Source: Bacteroidales bacterium (GTDB lineage: Bacteria; Bacteroidota; Bacteroidia; Bacteroidales; JAGOPY01). Taken from it: a stretch of DNA of 64,000 bases. A model generated the notes under the pieces. The model was given only the letters and a program-made list of their open reading frames with translations, had not been told where the DNA came from and did not search any database. A program made the position numbers and the translations under genes. The number at the start of each line of letters is the position of its first letter. Position 1 is the stretch's first letter. Shown in pieces: positions 17,310 through 26,581 of the stretch. The stretch spans positions 1 through 64,000 of the forward strand of contig JAGOPY010000009.1 in the NCBI GenBank assembly GCA_017991835.1. The letters run 5' to 3'.

Positions 17310-18269
17310 TCAAGACTCAACATTCAACATTAAGAACTCTTTTATATTCTCCTCCACCCTCTTCACCACCTCGCGGGCATCGGCCCTGACAAACTTTTCA
17401 CCGGTAATCCCTTCGTAGAGTTCAATGTACCTTTCGGAAACAGATTCGACAAACGCTGAGGTCATCTCAGGGACCGCCTGTCCCTCCTTACCCTGGAAAC
17501 CGTTCGCCATCAGCCATTCCCTGACAAATTCCTTGGATAGCTGTTTTTGCTGCTCTCCCCGGGCAAAGCGCTCCTCGTACCCATCGGCATAGAAATACCT
17601 TGACGAATCGGGCGTATGGATCTCGTCGATCAGGTAGATTTGCCCGTTATGCTTCCCGAATTCGTACTTGGTATCGACCAGGATCAGGCCCATGGACGCG
17701 GCAATCTCCGATCCCCGCCTGAAAAGCTCTTTTGTGTACTTCTCGAGCAGGTTGTAATCTTCTTCCGATACCAGGCCCTGCCGGATGATCTCCTCCCGCG
17801 AGATATCCTCGTCGTGCCCTTCTTTGGCTTTAGTCGTCGGGGTGACGATCGGCTCGGGGAAGCGCTCGTGCTCTTTCATGCCATCGGGGATCGGCACACC
17901 GCAGATCTCCCTGGCGCCGGATTTATAAGTCCTCCATGAACTGCCGGTGAGGTACCCGCGGATGATCATCTCCACCGGGAAAGGCTCGCAGAATTTGCCC
18001 ACCATCACCATCGGATCGGGAACGGCCGTCATCCAGTTCGGAACGATATCCCGCGTCGCATCCAGGAATTTCGCGGCTATCTGGTTCAATACCTGGCCTT
18101 TGTAAGGAATGCCTTTGGGGAGTACGACATCGAAGGCCGAGATCCGGTCGGTGACCACCATCACCATCAACTCATCATTAATATTATAAACATCCCTGAC
18201 CTTACCGTGATAAACGCTTTTCTGGCCGGGCAGATTGAAATCGGTTCTGACAACTACATTGTTTAGCAT
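17310..18269 (-). CDS. purC: Phosphoribosylaminoimidazole-succinocarboxamide synthase
   Basis: PurC joins CAIR with aspartate using ATP to form SAICAR in purine synthesis. The 319-aa protein shows the family motifs [20 protein letters not shown] near the N-terminus, [23 protein letters not shown] and [13 protein letters not shown]. It is the longer form with an extra C-terminal helical segment. The last codons lie in a degenerate TCAACAT-like heptamer stretch at about 17314-17330. It lies 12 bp downstream of phoH on the same strand, so the two may be co-transcribed. Confidence 0.96.
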   Translation of the reverse strand: MLNNVVVRTDFNLPGQKSVYHGKVRDVYNINDELMVMVVTDRISAFDVVLPKGIPYKGQVLNQIAAKFLDATRDIVPNWMTAVPDPMVMVGKFCEPFPVEMIIRGYLTGSSWRTYKSGAREICGVPIPDGMKEHERFPEPIVTPTTKAKEGHDEDISREEIIRQGLVSEEDYNLLEKYTKELFRRGSEIAASMGLILVDTKYEFGKHNGQIYLIDEIHTPDSSRYFYADGYEERFARGEQQKQLSKEFVREWLMANGFQGKEGQAVPEMTSAFVESVSERYIELYEGITGEKFVRADAREVVKRVEENIKEFLMLNVES

Positions 18270-18281
18270 AAGTATACTGAT

Positions 18282-19241
18282 TTAAGGGTTTTTTCTTTCT
18301 TTGGCATAAGCTTCAATGATCTTCACCACCAGCCTGTGACGGATGATATCGCGCTGGTCGAGATAAATGATATCCATCCCGGGAATATCTTTCAGGATTT
18401 TTATGGCGTGTACCAGCCCCGACTCCTGGTTGCGCGGCAGGTCGATCTGCGTAATGTCGCCGGTGACGATAAATTTGGATGATTTTCCCATGCGGGTGAG
18501 AAACATCTTGAGCTGGCTCGAAGTGGTATTCTGCGCTTCGTCGAGGATAGCAAACGCATGATCGAGTGTTCGGCCGCGCATGAAGGCCAGCGGAGCCACT
18601 TCGATCGTCCCGTCTTCGATATAGGTCAGCAGTTTCTGGGTCGGCAGCATATCGCGCAAAGCGTCGTACAGCGGCTGGAGGTAGGGGTCGAGCTTGTCTT
18701 TCAGGTCGCCCGGCAGAAAGCCGAGGTTTTCTCCTGCTTCCACTGCGGGACGGGTCAGGATGATCCGTTTCACCTCCTTGTTTTTCAGTGCCCTGACTGC
18801 CAGCGCAACGGCTGTATACGTTTTGCCCGTTCCCGCCGGGCCAATGGCAATCACCAGGTCGTTGGCGTCGCTGCTTGAAACCATCCGCTGCTGGTTGATG
18901 GTCAGGGCACGGACAATCCGCCCGTCGCGCCCGTGCACCAGCACATCATCGGGCTGCTGGCCCCGGATCAGACCGCCGGTGTCGTCCTCATTGCCCTGCA
19001 TCACCTGCAGGATATCGTTCTCCGTGATCCGTCCAAACTTATCGTAACTGAGTAAAAGCAGGCCGAATTTCCGTTCGAACTCGCTCAGTTCCTCTTCTTC
19101 GCCAAAAACCTTCATCACTTCGCCGCGGGCAACGATCCGAAGCGCGGGATACTGTTTCTTTATAAGATCCAGATTCCGGTCGTTGACGCCGTAAATCTCA
19201 AGCGGACTGTATGCTTCAATGGAGATAACCCGTTCACTCAT
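18282..19241 (-). CDS. phoH: PhoH-like ATPase
   Basis: The 319-aa protein is a PhoH/YbeZ-type ATPase, a P-loop protein linked to RNA metabolism and ribosome maturation, often with YbeY. An N-terminal KH-like region (about 1-75) precedes the ATPase core, which has Walker A AIGPAGTGKTYTA (about 132-144), PAVEAGENLGFLPGD and Walker B FAILDEAQNT. The length is normal. No ybeY gene is adjacent. It starts with ATG and is divergent from the SAM hydroxide adenosyltransferase-like gene. Confidence 0.95.
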   Translation of the reverse strand: MSERVISIEAYSPLEIYGVNDRNLDLIKKQYPALRIVARGEVMKVFGEEEELSEFERKFGLLLLSYDKFGRITENDILQVMQGNEDDTGGLIRGQQPDDVLVHGRDGRIVRALTINQQRMVSSSDANDLVIAIGPAGTGKTYTAVALAVRALKNKEVKRIILTRPAVEAGENLGFLPGDLKDKLDPYLQPLYDALRDMLPTQKLLTYIEDGTIEVAPLAFMRGRTLDHAFAILDEAQNTTSSQLKMFLTRMGKSSKFIVTGDITQIDLPRNQESGLVHAIKILKDIPGMDIIYLDQRDIIRHRLVVKIIEAYAKERKNP

Positions 19242-19377
19242 AATGGAATAACAACTAAGCGGAGCAGAAGTTCAAAAGTATTAAAAATTGCGCTTCATCT
19301 GTGAAGTTTTCTGTAATTTTGGCCGAAATATCAATCAATCAACTCACTGGCAAGGCCGGATTATTAACTGCTGTTTC

Positions 19378-20157
19378 ATGATGCCGATCATAACGCTGAC
19401 AAGTGACTGGGGACAAAGGGATTACTTCCTTGCTGCCATGAAAGGAAAACTGATGACCTTGTTGCCGGAAGCCAGCATTGTCGATATATCCCACGAAATC
19501 AGCCCGTTCAATCTTAAGCAGGCCTCTTTTGTTATCAGAAACAGCTACCCCCATTTTCCGAAAGGGACCGTGCATGTGCTGTCGGTCCTGACCGAATTGA
19601 ACAATAAAACCCCACACCTGGCCGTACAATACGACGGACAGTATTTCATCGCCGCCGACAACGGTATCTTTTCCCTGATCTTCGACAAGCAACCGGAAAA
19701 GATCATCCGGCTTTCGGTTCAGGCCTCTAATGGCATCAAGGAAAAACCGGCCCGCGACCGATTTATCGAAGCCGCCGTCCACCTGGCCTCCGGAAAACCG
19801 GTCGAACAACTGGGTGAGCCGCTCGGCGAATGGCGCGAACAACTGCATTTCCATCCCGTAGTCTCGGGGGATGTCATAAGAGGTGTGGTGATCTACGTCA
19901 ACCGTTATGAAAATGTCATTACCAACATTACAAAAGAGCTGGTTGAGAAAACGGGCCGGGGAAGGAATTTCATCATTGAATTCCGCGGAGAGATCATCAA
20001 AGGGATAAAGCATTCGTACCAGGAAGCGCCGATCGGTGAGATCGTCGCCCTGTTCGGCTCAACCGGCCACCTGGAAATAGCTATCAACCAGGGAAATGCC
20101 TCCAGCCTCCTGGGCCTCGACATCAACGACCCGGTCAGGGTGGAGTTTAAAAATTGA
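19378..20157 (+). CDS. SAM hydroxide adenosyltransferase family protein (DUF62)
   Basis: The product (259 aa from the ATG at 19378, or 258 from the next ATG) belongs to the SAM-dependent chlorinase/fluorinase superfamily. Most members are SAM hydroxide adenosyltransferases that split SAM into adenosine and methionine. The start motif ITLTSDWGQRDYFLAAMKG, DISHEISPFNLKQASFV and the late VNRYENVITNI are typical. The open frame extends upstream to a TTG at 19288, but homologues begin at PIITLTSD. A fluorinase role is unlikely given how common the family is. An 8-bp repeat array follows the stop codon. Confidence 0.88.
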   Translation: MMPIITLTSDWGQRDYFLAAMKGKLMTLLPEASIVDISHEISPFNLKQASFVIRNSYPHFPKGTVHVLSVLTELNNKTPHLAVQYDGQYFIAADNGIFSLIFDKQPEKIIRLSVQASNGIKEKPARDRFIEAAVHLASGKPVEQLGEPLGEWREQLHFHPVVSGDVIRGVVIYVNRYENVITNITKELVEKTGRGRNFIIEFRGEIIKGIKHSYQEAPIGEIVALFGSTGHLEIAINQGNASSLLGLDINDPVRVEFKN

Positions 20158-20205
20158 AAATTGGAAACTGGAAAATTTGAAAATTTGAAACCCGAAACCC
20201 GAAAC

Positions 20206-20277
20206 CTGGAACACTGGAACACTGGAACTCTGGAACTCTGGAACACTGGAACTCTGGAACACTGGAACACTGGAACT
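20206..20277. repeat. 8-bp tandem array CTGGAAC(A/T), nine copies
   Basis: Nine perfect octamers, each CTGGAACA or CTGGAACT, fill the gap between the SAM hydroxide adenosyltransferase-like gene and gldF. Immediately upstream (20158-20205) are related degenerate words such as GAAACCC and GGAAACT. Only the last base of the unit varies. Confidence 0.85.
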
Positions 20278-20285
20278 AACACAAA

Positions 20286-21017
20286 ATGCTGACATTACTC
20301 AAAAAGGAGATTAGCTCATTTCTCGGTTCGCTGACGGGATACATCGTGATCACGGTATTCCTCCTGATCAACGGCCTGTTCCTGTGGGTATTCGAGGGTG
20401 ATTTCAACATCCTGGATTTCGGTTTCGCCAACCTTGACGGTCTTTTCATGATTGGTCCGTTCGTTTTCCTCTTCCTGATCCCCGCCATTACCATGCGGCT
20501 GTTCGCCGAAGAGAAACGGACCGGAACCATCGAGATGATCCTGACCAAACCGTTGACCGAACTGGAGATCGTTATGGCGAAGTTCTTATCCGGGCTTGTG
20601 CTGGTCATTTTCTCCCTTTTACCTACCCTCATTTATTTTTTCTCGGTTTACCAGCTCGGGCTTCCCAAAGGAAACCTCGACATCGGCGGCATGTGGGGCT
20701 CCTACATCGGCCTCCTTTTCCTTGGTGCCTCTTTCGTAGCGGTCGGGATGTTCGCCTCCACTCTCACCGATAACCAGATCGTTTCATTCATCCTCGCTGT
20801 CTTTCTTTGCGGATTTCTATATATCGGCTTCGACCTGATACACTCTTTCGACCTCTTCGGAAAAGCCGATCTCTTTATTAAATCATTGGGTATCAATGAA
20901 CATTATAAATCGATGAGCCGCGGCGTGCTCGATACCCGTGATATGATCTATTTCCTGGGGGTGATCGCCCTGTTTATCCTATTATCCCGTTTTTCTATCG
21001 AAAGGAGGAAGTGGTAA
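20286..21017 (+). CDS. gldF: Gliding motility ABC transporter permease GldF
   Basis: The 243-aa integral membrane protein matches GldF, the permease of the GldA-GldF-GldG ABC transporter needed for gliding in Flavobacterium. It shows an N-terminal LKKEISSFLGSLTGYIV, about six hydrophobic segments, and the ABC-2 cytoplasmic signature AEEKRTGTIEMILTKPLTE near residues 77-95. The substrate is unknown. The ATPase gene gldA is not in this window. It precedes gldG with a 2-bp gap to the preferred gldG ATG. Confidence 0.93.
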   Translation: MLTLLKKEISSFLGSLTGYIVITVFLLINGLFLWVFEGDFNILDFGFANLDGLFMIGPFVFLFLIPAITMRLFAEEKRTGTIEMILTKPLTELEIVMAKFLSGLVLVIFSLLPTLIYFFSVYQLGLPKGNLDIGGMWGSYIGLLFLGASFVAVGMFASTLTDNQIVSFILAVFLCGFLYIGFDLIHSFDLFGKADLFIKSLGINEHYKSMSRGVLDTRDMIYFLGVIALFILLSRFSIERRKW

Positions 21018-21019
21018 AC

Positions 21020-22762
21020 ATGGCGAAGAACAAACAGAATAACCTGATGCGGAACAGCCTGATACAGTTCGGGCTGGGATTGCTGATCATCATCCTGGCC
21101 AATATCATCGGCTCTTACTGGTTTACCCGTTTCGACCTGACCTCCGAAAAACGCTATTCCCTGTCCCCCGTCACTAAAAACCTGCTCAAAGAGATCGATG
21201 ATATCGTCTATTTCCAGGTTTACCTGGATGGGGAATTTCCGGCCGGATTTAAAAGGCTGAGAAATGCCACCAAAGAGATGCTGGATGAATTCAGGGCTTA
21301 CAATAAAAATATTCAGTACGAATTTGTCAACCCCTCTGCCAGTGATAACGAACAGGAGCGAAACGACACCTACCAGCTCCTGGTTGAGAAAGGGCTTCAA
21401 CCTACCGATCTGAAGGTCAACACAAAAGAAGGGCTGGAACAACAAATCATTTTCCCCGGGGCCATTGTAACCTACAAATCCAATGAACTCCCGGTGGAAC
21501 TGCTGAATTCGCAGATCGGCGTCGATCCGGAAGATGTGCTCAACAATTCGGTTCAGGCGCTTGAATTCAGGCTTGCCAGCGCTATCCGCGAACTCACCGT
21601 TATCATGAAACCCTCCGTTGCCTTCGTACGCGGTCATGGAGAACTGGATAACCGCGAAATATACGACATCGGACAGGCTTTATCGAAACAATATTCGGTG
21701 AGCGTCGTTTCCATCGGCGGACAGTTGAACAGCCTGACCAAACGCGACAGCGTCAGCAGCGATAAAACCCGGATCGTCAATAAATTCGATGCCATCATTA
21801 TCGCCAAACCCGATTCGGCATTTTCTGAAAAAGACAAATTCATCATCGACCAGTTCATTATGCGCGGCGGAAAAGTGCTGTGGCTGATCGATCCTGTTTT
21901 TGCATCGATGGACAGCCTGCAGCGGGCCACGGAAACGCTGGGCATCGGGCTCGACCTGAATCTCGAAGATATGCTCTTCCGCTACGGCGTCAGGCTGAAT
22001 GCCAACCTGATCATGGACCTCAACGCGCTCTCGATCCCGCTCCGCACGGGGCAGGTTGGTAACCAGCCGCAGATCGACTTCTTCCCGTGGTACTACTTCC
22101 CGGTTATCACTCCATCGGAGAACCATCCCATCGTCAGGAACCTCAATGCCATCAAAACGGAATTCATCAGCAGCATCGATACCATCAAGGTGGCCGGTGT
22201 GAAAAAAACGATCCTGCTCCGCTCCTCGCCATATTCAAGGACTGTCAATGCCCCTGCACTGATCACCCTGGCTATTTTGGAACAGGAGCCCGATGAAAGG
22301 GCCTATACGGGGCCGCAACAGCCGGTGGCCGTGCTGCTGGAAGGGGAACTCCGGTCTATCTTCGAGAACAGGATACCCCCCGAAATCTCAACCAGCCGCG
22401 ACATCGGGTTCATTCCCAAAAGTGAGCCGACGAAAATGATCGTTGTTGCCGACGGAGATATCATCCGCAACCAGTTGCACTTCTCCCAGGGCTACCCTTT
22501 GCCGCTGGGCTATGATCAGTACACACGTCAGTCGTTTGGAAACAAAGACTTTATCCTGAACGCCCTCGATTACCTGATCGACGAATCGGGCCTCATCTCC
22601 ATCCGGAGCCGGGAAGTGAAACTGCGGCAGCTTGATATGCCGCGTGTTACAAAAAATAAAATTTTCTGGCAGGCTTTCAATGTCATTCTCCCTGTTATTT
22701 TCGTTATTCTTTTCGGAATCATCCGTTATTATCTCCGGAAAAGAAAATATACGGGCATCTAA
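21020..22762 (+). CDS. gldG: GldG, gliding ABC transporter substrate-binding-like protein
   Basis: The product is about 580 aa and matches GldG. There is an N-terminal membrane anchor (about 12-35), then the ABC-transport auxiliary domain starting at FDLTSEKRYSLSPVTKNLL, and a C-terminal transmembrane helix before the basic tail RYYLRKRKY. The ATG at 21020 is chosen over an in-frame GTG at 21011 because AAAGGAGG at 21001-21008 is better placed for it. It works with GldF; the large domain probably lies in the periplasm. The DUF4340 gene follows after 25 bp. Confidence 0.92.
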   Translation: MAKNKQNNLMRNSLIQFGLGLLIIILANIIGSYWFTRFDLTSEKRYSLSPVTKNLLKEIDDIVYFQVYLDGEFPAGFKRLRNATKEMLDEFRAYNKNIQYEFVNPSASDNEQERNDTYQLLVEKGLQPTDLKVNTKEGLEQQIIFPGAIVTYKSNELPVELLNSQIGVDPEDVLNNSVQALEFRLASAIRELTVIMKPSVAFVRGHGELDNREIYDIGQALSKQYSVSVVSIGGQLNSLTKRDSVSSDKTRIVNKFDAIIIAKPDSAFSEKDKFIIDQFIMRGGKVLWLIDPVFASMDSLQRATETLGIGLDLNLEDMLFRYGVRLNANLIMDLNALSIPLRTGQVGNQPQIDFFPWYYFPVITPSENHPIVRNLNAIKTEFISSIDTIKVAGVKKTILLRSSPYSRTVNAPALITLAILEQEPDERAYTGPQQPVAVLLEGELRSIFENRIPPEISTSRDIGFIPKSEPTKMIVVADGDIIRNQLHFSQGYPLPLGYDQYTRQSFGNKDFILNALDYLIDESGLISIRSREVKLRQLDMPRVTKNKIFWQAFNVILPVIFVILFGIIRYYLRKRKYTGI

Positions 22763-22787
22763 TCATCAAAATATAACCTGAAAATAC

Positions 22788-23843
22788 ATGAAAAAGAACC
22801 GGATCATCCTGATCATCACCCTGATCCTGATAATTATAGCAGCCATTCTCGTCTTCTCCACATCCACATCGACATTAAACCGGCGCGTAAGCGACTTTTC
22901 GGTACAGGACACGGCATCGGTTACAAAAATATTCATGGCTGATAAAAGCAATAATGAGCTTCTGCTGGAACGTCAGCCTGACGGAAGCTGGATAGTCGAT
23001 GGAAAGTTTCAGGTCCAGCAGGCCAAGATCAGCGCTTTCCTGAAGACGTTGAAGGATCTTACGGTCAGATCACCCGTACCGCTGGCTGCCCGCGACAATG
23101 TTATCAAGCGTATGGCCGTTCTGGCTAAAAAAGTGGAGATATACCAGGTAAAACCGGCTATCAGCCTTTTCAACCGGGTCAACCTGTTCCCCCGTGAGAA
23201 ACTGTCAAAAGTTTATTATGTCGGGGATGTAACACAGGACAACCAGGGGACCTATATGCTGATGGAAGGCGCTGATGATCCGTTTATCGTACATATTACC
23301 GGATTCAGGGGTTTCGTTTCTTCAAGGTATAGCACGATCAGGGCCGATTGGAGGGATTTTACCGTATTCAAAACGCCTATCAACCGGATTAGGTCGGTCA
23401 GGGTCGAATATCCGCAAAAACCGGAACAATCCTTTGAGGTTGATGTACTTGACAATCAGAATGTAAGCCTGGTATCTCTGGCAGATAACCGGAATGTGGC
23501 TTACGATACCCTCCGGACACTGCATTTCCTGACCTCATTTGAAGATGTCAGGTTTGAATCGTTGCTGGCTCACCTGATCGAAAAGGAATTTATCGATTCC
23601 GTATCGGCCAGCACGCCAAAAACCATTATTTCGCTGACCGATACCGATGGCCGGGTGAACCGTATCAAGATTTTCAATAAGAAAAGTTTTGCTCCATTAT
23701 ATTCGGAAGATGGGGCGATGTTGGAACCGGTGGATCTTGACCGGGCCTATGCCCTGGTCAATGAGGAGGAGGATTTCGTCCTCATTCAGTACTTTGTGTT
23801 CGATAAAGTGACGCGCACCCTCGACTTTCTGACCGGGAAATAA
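22788..23843 (+). CDS. DUF4340 domain protein associated with GldF/GldG
   Basis: The 351-aa protein has one N-terminal membrane helix (about 5-25) and a long extracytoplasmic region matching the DUF4340 family (start TASVTKIFMADKSNNELLLE, then DGSWIVDGKFQVQ). DUF4340 proteins are often encoded beside GldG-type auxiliary proteins and ABC-2 permeases in several phyla, so it is probably a third component of the same transporter. It is the last gene of the gldF-gldG transcript and faces gdhA, with a shared hairpin region between them. Its biochemical function is unknown. Confidence 0.85.
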   Translation: MKKNRIILIITLILIIIAAILVFSTSTSTLNRRVSDFSVQDTASVTKIFMADKSNNELLLERQPDGSWIVDGKFQVQQAKISAFLKTLKDLTVRSPVPLAARDNVIKRMAVLAKKVEIYQVKPAISLFNRVNLFPREKLSKVYYVGDVTQDNQGTYMLMEGADDPFIVHITGFRGFVSSRYSTIRADWRDFTVFKTPINRIRSVRVEYPQKPEQSFEVDVLDNQNVSLVSLADNRNVAYDTLRTLHFLTSFEDVRFESLLAHLIEKEFIDSVSASTPKTIISLTDTDGRVNRIKIFNKKSFAPLYSEDGAMLEPVDLDRAYALVNEEEDFVLIQYFVFDKVTRTLDFLTGK

Positions 23844-23844
23844 T

Positions 23845-23876
23845 AAAAAAGGGGACCTGCCACACGGCAAGCCCCC
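23845..23876 (-). terminator. Probable gdhA terminator
   Basis: GGGGACCTGCC and GGCAAGCCCC form an imperfect hairpin with an ACAC loop. On the minus strand it is followed by six T residues (23845-23850), so it should end gdhA transcripts. Confidence 0.6.
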
Positions 23877-23905
23877 CGAAAAGTTGGTTCGGATAATTAC
23901 CAATA

Positions 23906-25279
<1,374 letters not shown>

Positions 25280-25396
25280 TTAAAATTCTCAAAAGCGGAG
25301 CAATATTAGTCAAAATAATTTTGGTGTTGTGAAAAGATTCACAAAATTATTTTGCAAAAATGCAATTTAGAAATGGTTTAAGTTTGATCTTAGAGA

Positions 25397-25433
25397 ATGA
25401 GACTCCATCTCGAAAATTGAGATGGAGTCTCAT
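25397..25433. promoter_or_regulatory. Perfect 15-bp inverted repeat between gdhA and rpmB
   Basis: ATGAGACTCCATCTC and its exact complement are separated by the 7-nt loop GAAAATT. It lies 88 bp before the rpmB ATG and 138 bp before the gdhA start. No T-tract follows on either strand, so it is not a typical intrinsic terminator. It could be an operator or a leader hairpin of the rpmB transcript. Confidence 0.5.
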
Positions 25434-25521
25434 CATGAATTAAAAAACATTTGTTTATTTCAAAAAATATTCCGTCCTTTGCACTCCGTTTTTTAAAAAT
25501 AACCGAAAAACATTCAGTATC

Positions 25522-25761
25522 ATGGCACGTGTATGCGAAATAACCGGAAAAAAACCTATTAAAGGTCATAATATCTCTCATTCCAATATTAAAACGTTAC
25601 GCCGGTTCCTGCCCAACCTGCAGACCAAACGCTTTTATATCCCGGAAGAAGATAAATGGATTACCCTGAAAGTGTCCACCGAAGCTATCCGGACTATTAA
25701 TAAAAAAGGTATCACCGCCTGTCTGAAAGAAGCAAGAGAAAAAGGCTTTACAGATAAGTAA
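25522..25761 (+). CDS. rpmB: 50S ribosomal protein L28
   Basis: The 79-aa protein matches bL28: the start [17 protein letters not shown], the [16 protein letters not shown] core and the end [14 protein letters not shown] are typical. It is a component of the large ribosomal subunit. The usual neighbour rpmG (L33) does not follow; instead a clear intrinsic terminator lies 19 bp after the stop, so this is a monocistronic unit. One Cys (C5) is present but no paired CxxC, so it is the zinc-free form. Confidence 0.95.
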   Translation: MARVCEITGKKPIKGHNISHSNIKTLRRFLPNLQTKRFYIPEEDKWITLKVSTEAIRTINKKGITACLKEAREKGFTDK

Positions 25762-25780
25762 AAATATTTCTTTGTATGAA

Positions 25781-25814
25781 GAGGCTGTCAGAGCATTCCG
25801 GCAGCCTCTTTTTT
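25781..25814 (+). terminator. Intrinsic terminator of rpmB
   Basis: GAGGCTGTC and GGCAGCCTC form a 9-bp stem (one G-T pair) with a 10-nt loop, followed by six T residues on the plus strand. Confidence 0.85.
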
Positions 25815-25921
25815 ATTGTCATACCGTGCGACAATGCGCGTCACAAAATAAAACCGCCTCCTGACCGTTTCATTTTAACATTAAATTTGCTGCTTTGCAT
25901 TATCGATAATTACTTTGCCGG

Positions 25922-26581
25922 ATGAAACTGAGCCGTTACCTTGCCCTCCACCTGCTGTTGATCATGCCTTTTGTGGCTTTTACACAGCCTGTCGACACCG
26001 AAAGGGAAGAGTATTACAAAGGGCTGGTCCAGTTTTCAGGCGCCGTGGTCACCGGCGACAGCCTCAAACCGGTTCCGTTTACGCATATCATCGATAAAAA
26101 CACAGGCTTCGGAACCATCAGCGATTATTACGGCTATTTCTCCTTTGTGGCCAATAAGGGCGATACGATTACCTTTTCCTCCGTCGGGTTCAAGAAAAGC
26201 TCGTTCATTATCCCCGACACTATCCATAATAACCGCTATACGATGTTCAAGATCATGACGGCCGATACGATTTATTTATCTGAAACCGTCATTTATCCCT
26301 GGCCGACAAAAGAGCAGTTCAAAGAAGCCTTTCTCAAGCTCGATATTCCGGATGATGACCTGGAAATAGCCCGGAAAAACCTCGACCGCTATGAGCTCTA
26401 TGTGAGAGCGGAGGCTATCCCGATGGACGGGAGTATGAACTACCGTAACTATATCGATCAGACAGTCAGCAAACTGTACTATGCCGGGCAAACCCAGCCG
26501 ATCAGCCTGTTGAATCCTTTTGCCTGGGCCCAGTTCTTCCAGGCCTGGCAGGATGGAAAATTCAAACGGAAAGACAGGTAA
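25922..26581 (+). CDS. Secreted carboxypeptidase-like regulatory domain protein
   Basis: The 219-aa protein has a signal peptide (about 1-22, ending VAFTQP) and a CarboxypepD_reg-like beta-sandwich (about 38-125) with GAVVTGDSLKPVPFTHI, DYYGYFSFVANKGDTITFSS and VGFKKSSF. This is the type of domain found at the N-terminus of TonB receptors, but here it stands alone with an alpha-helical C-terminal part. It is adjacent to the TonB receptor gene, the stop touching the next ATG, so the two are expected to act together at the outer membrane. The biochemical role is unknown. A TAAATTTG element at 25882-25889 may be the promoter. Confidence 0.8.
   Translation: MKLSRYLALHLLLIMPFVAFTQPVDTEREEYYKGLVQFSGAVVTGDSLKPVPFTHIIDKNTGFGTISDYYGYFSFVANKGDTITFSSVGFKKSSFIIPDTIHNNRYTMFKIMTADTIYLSETVIYPWPTKEQFKEAFLKLDIPDDDLEIARKNLDRYELYVRAEAIPMDGSMNYRNYIDQTVSKLYYAGQTQPISLLNPFAWAQFFQAWQDGKFKRKDR

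Noticed and set aside
19378..20157. Fluorinase/chlorinase
   Set aside because: The family match is to the common SAM hydroxide adenosyltransferases; no halogenase-specific context or motif is evident.
25397..25433. Intrinsic terminator of gdhA or rpmB
   Set aside because: It lies upstream of both genes and has no T-tract on either strand.
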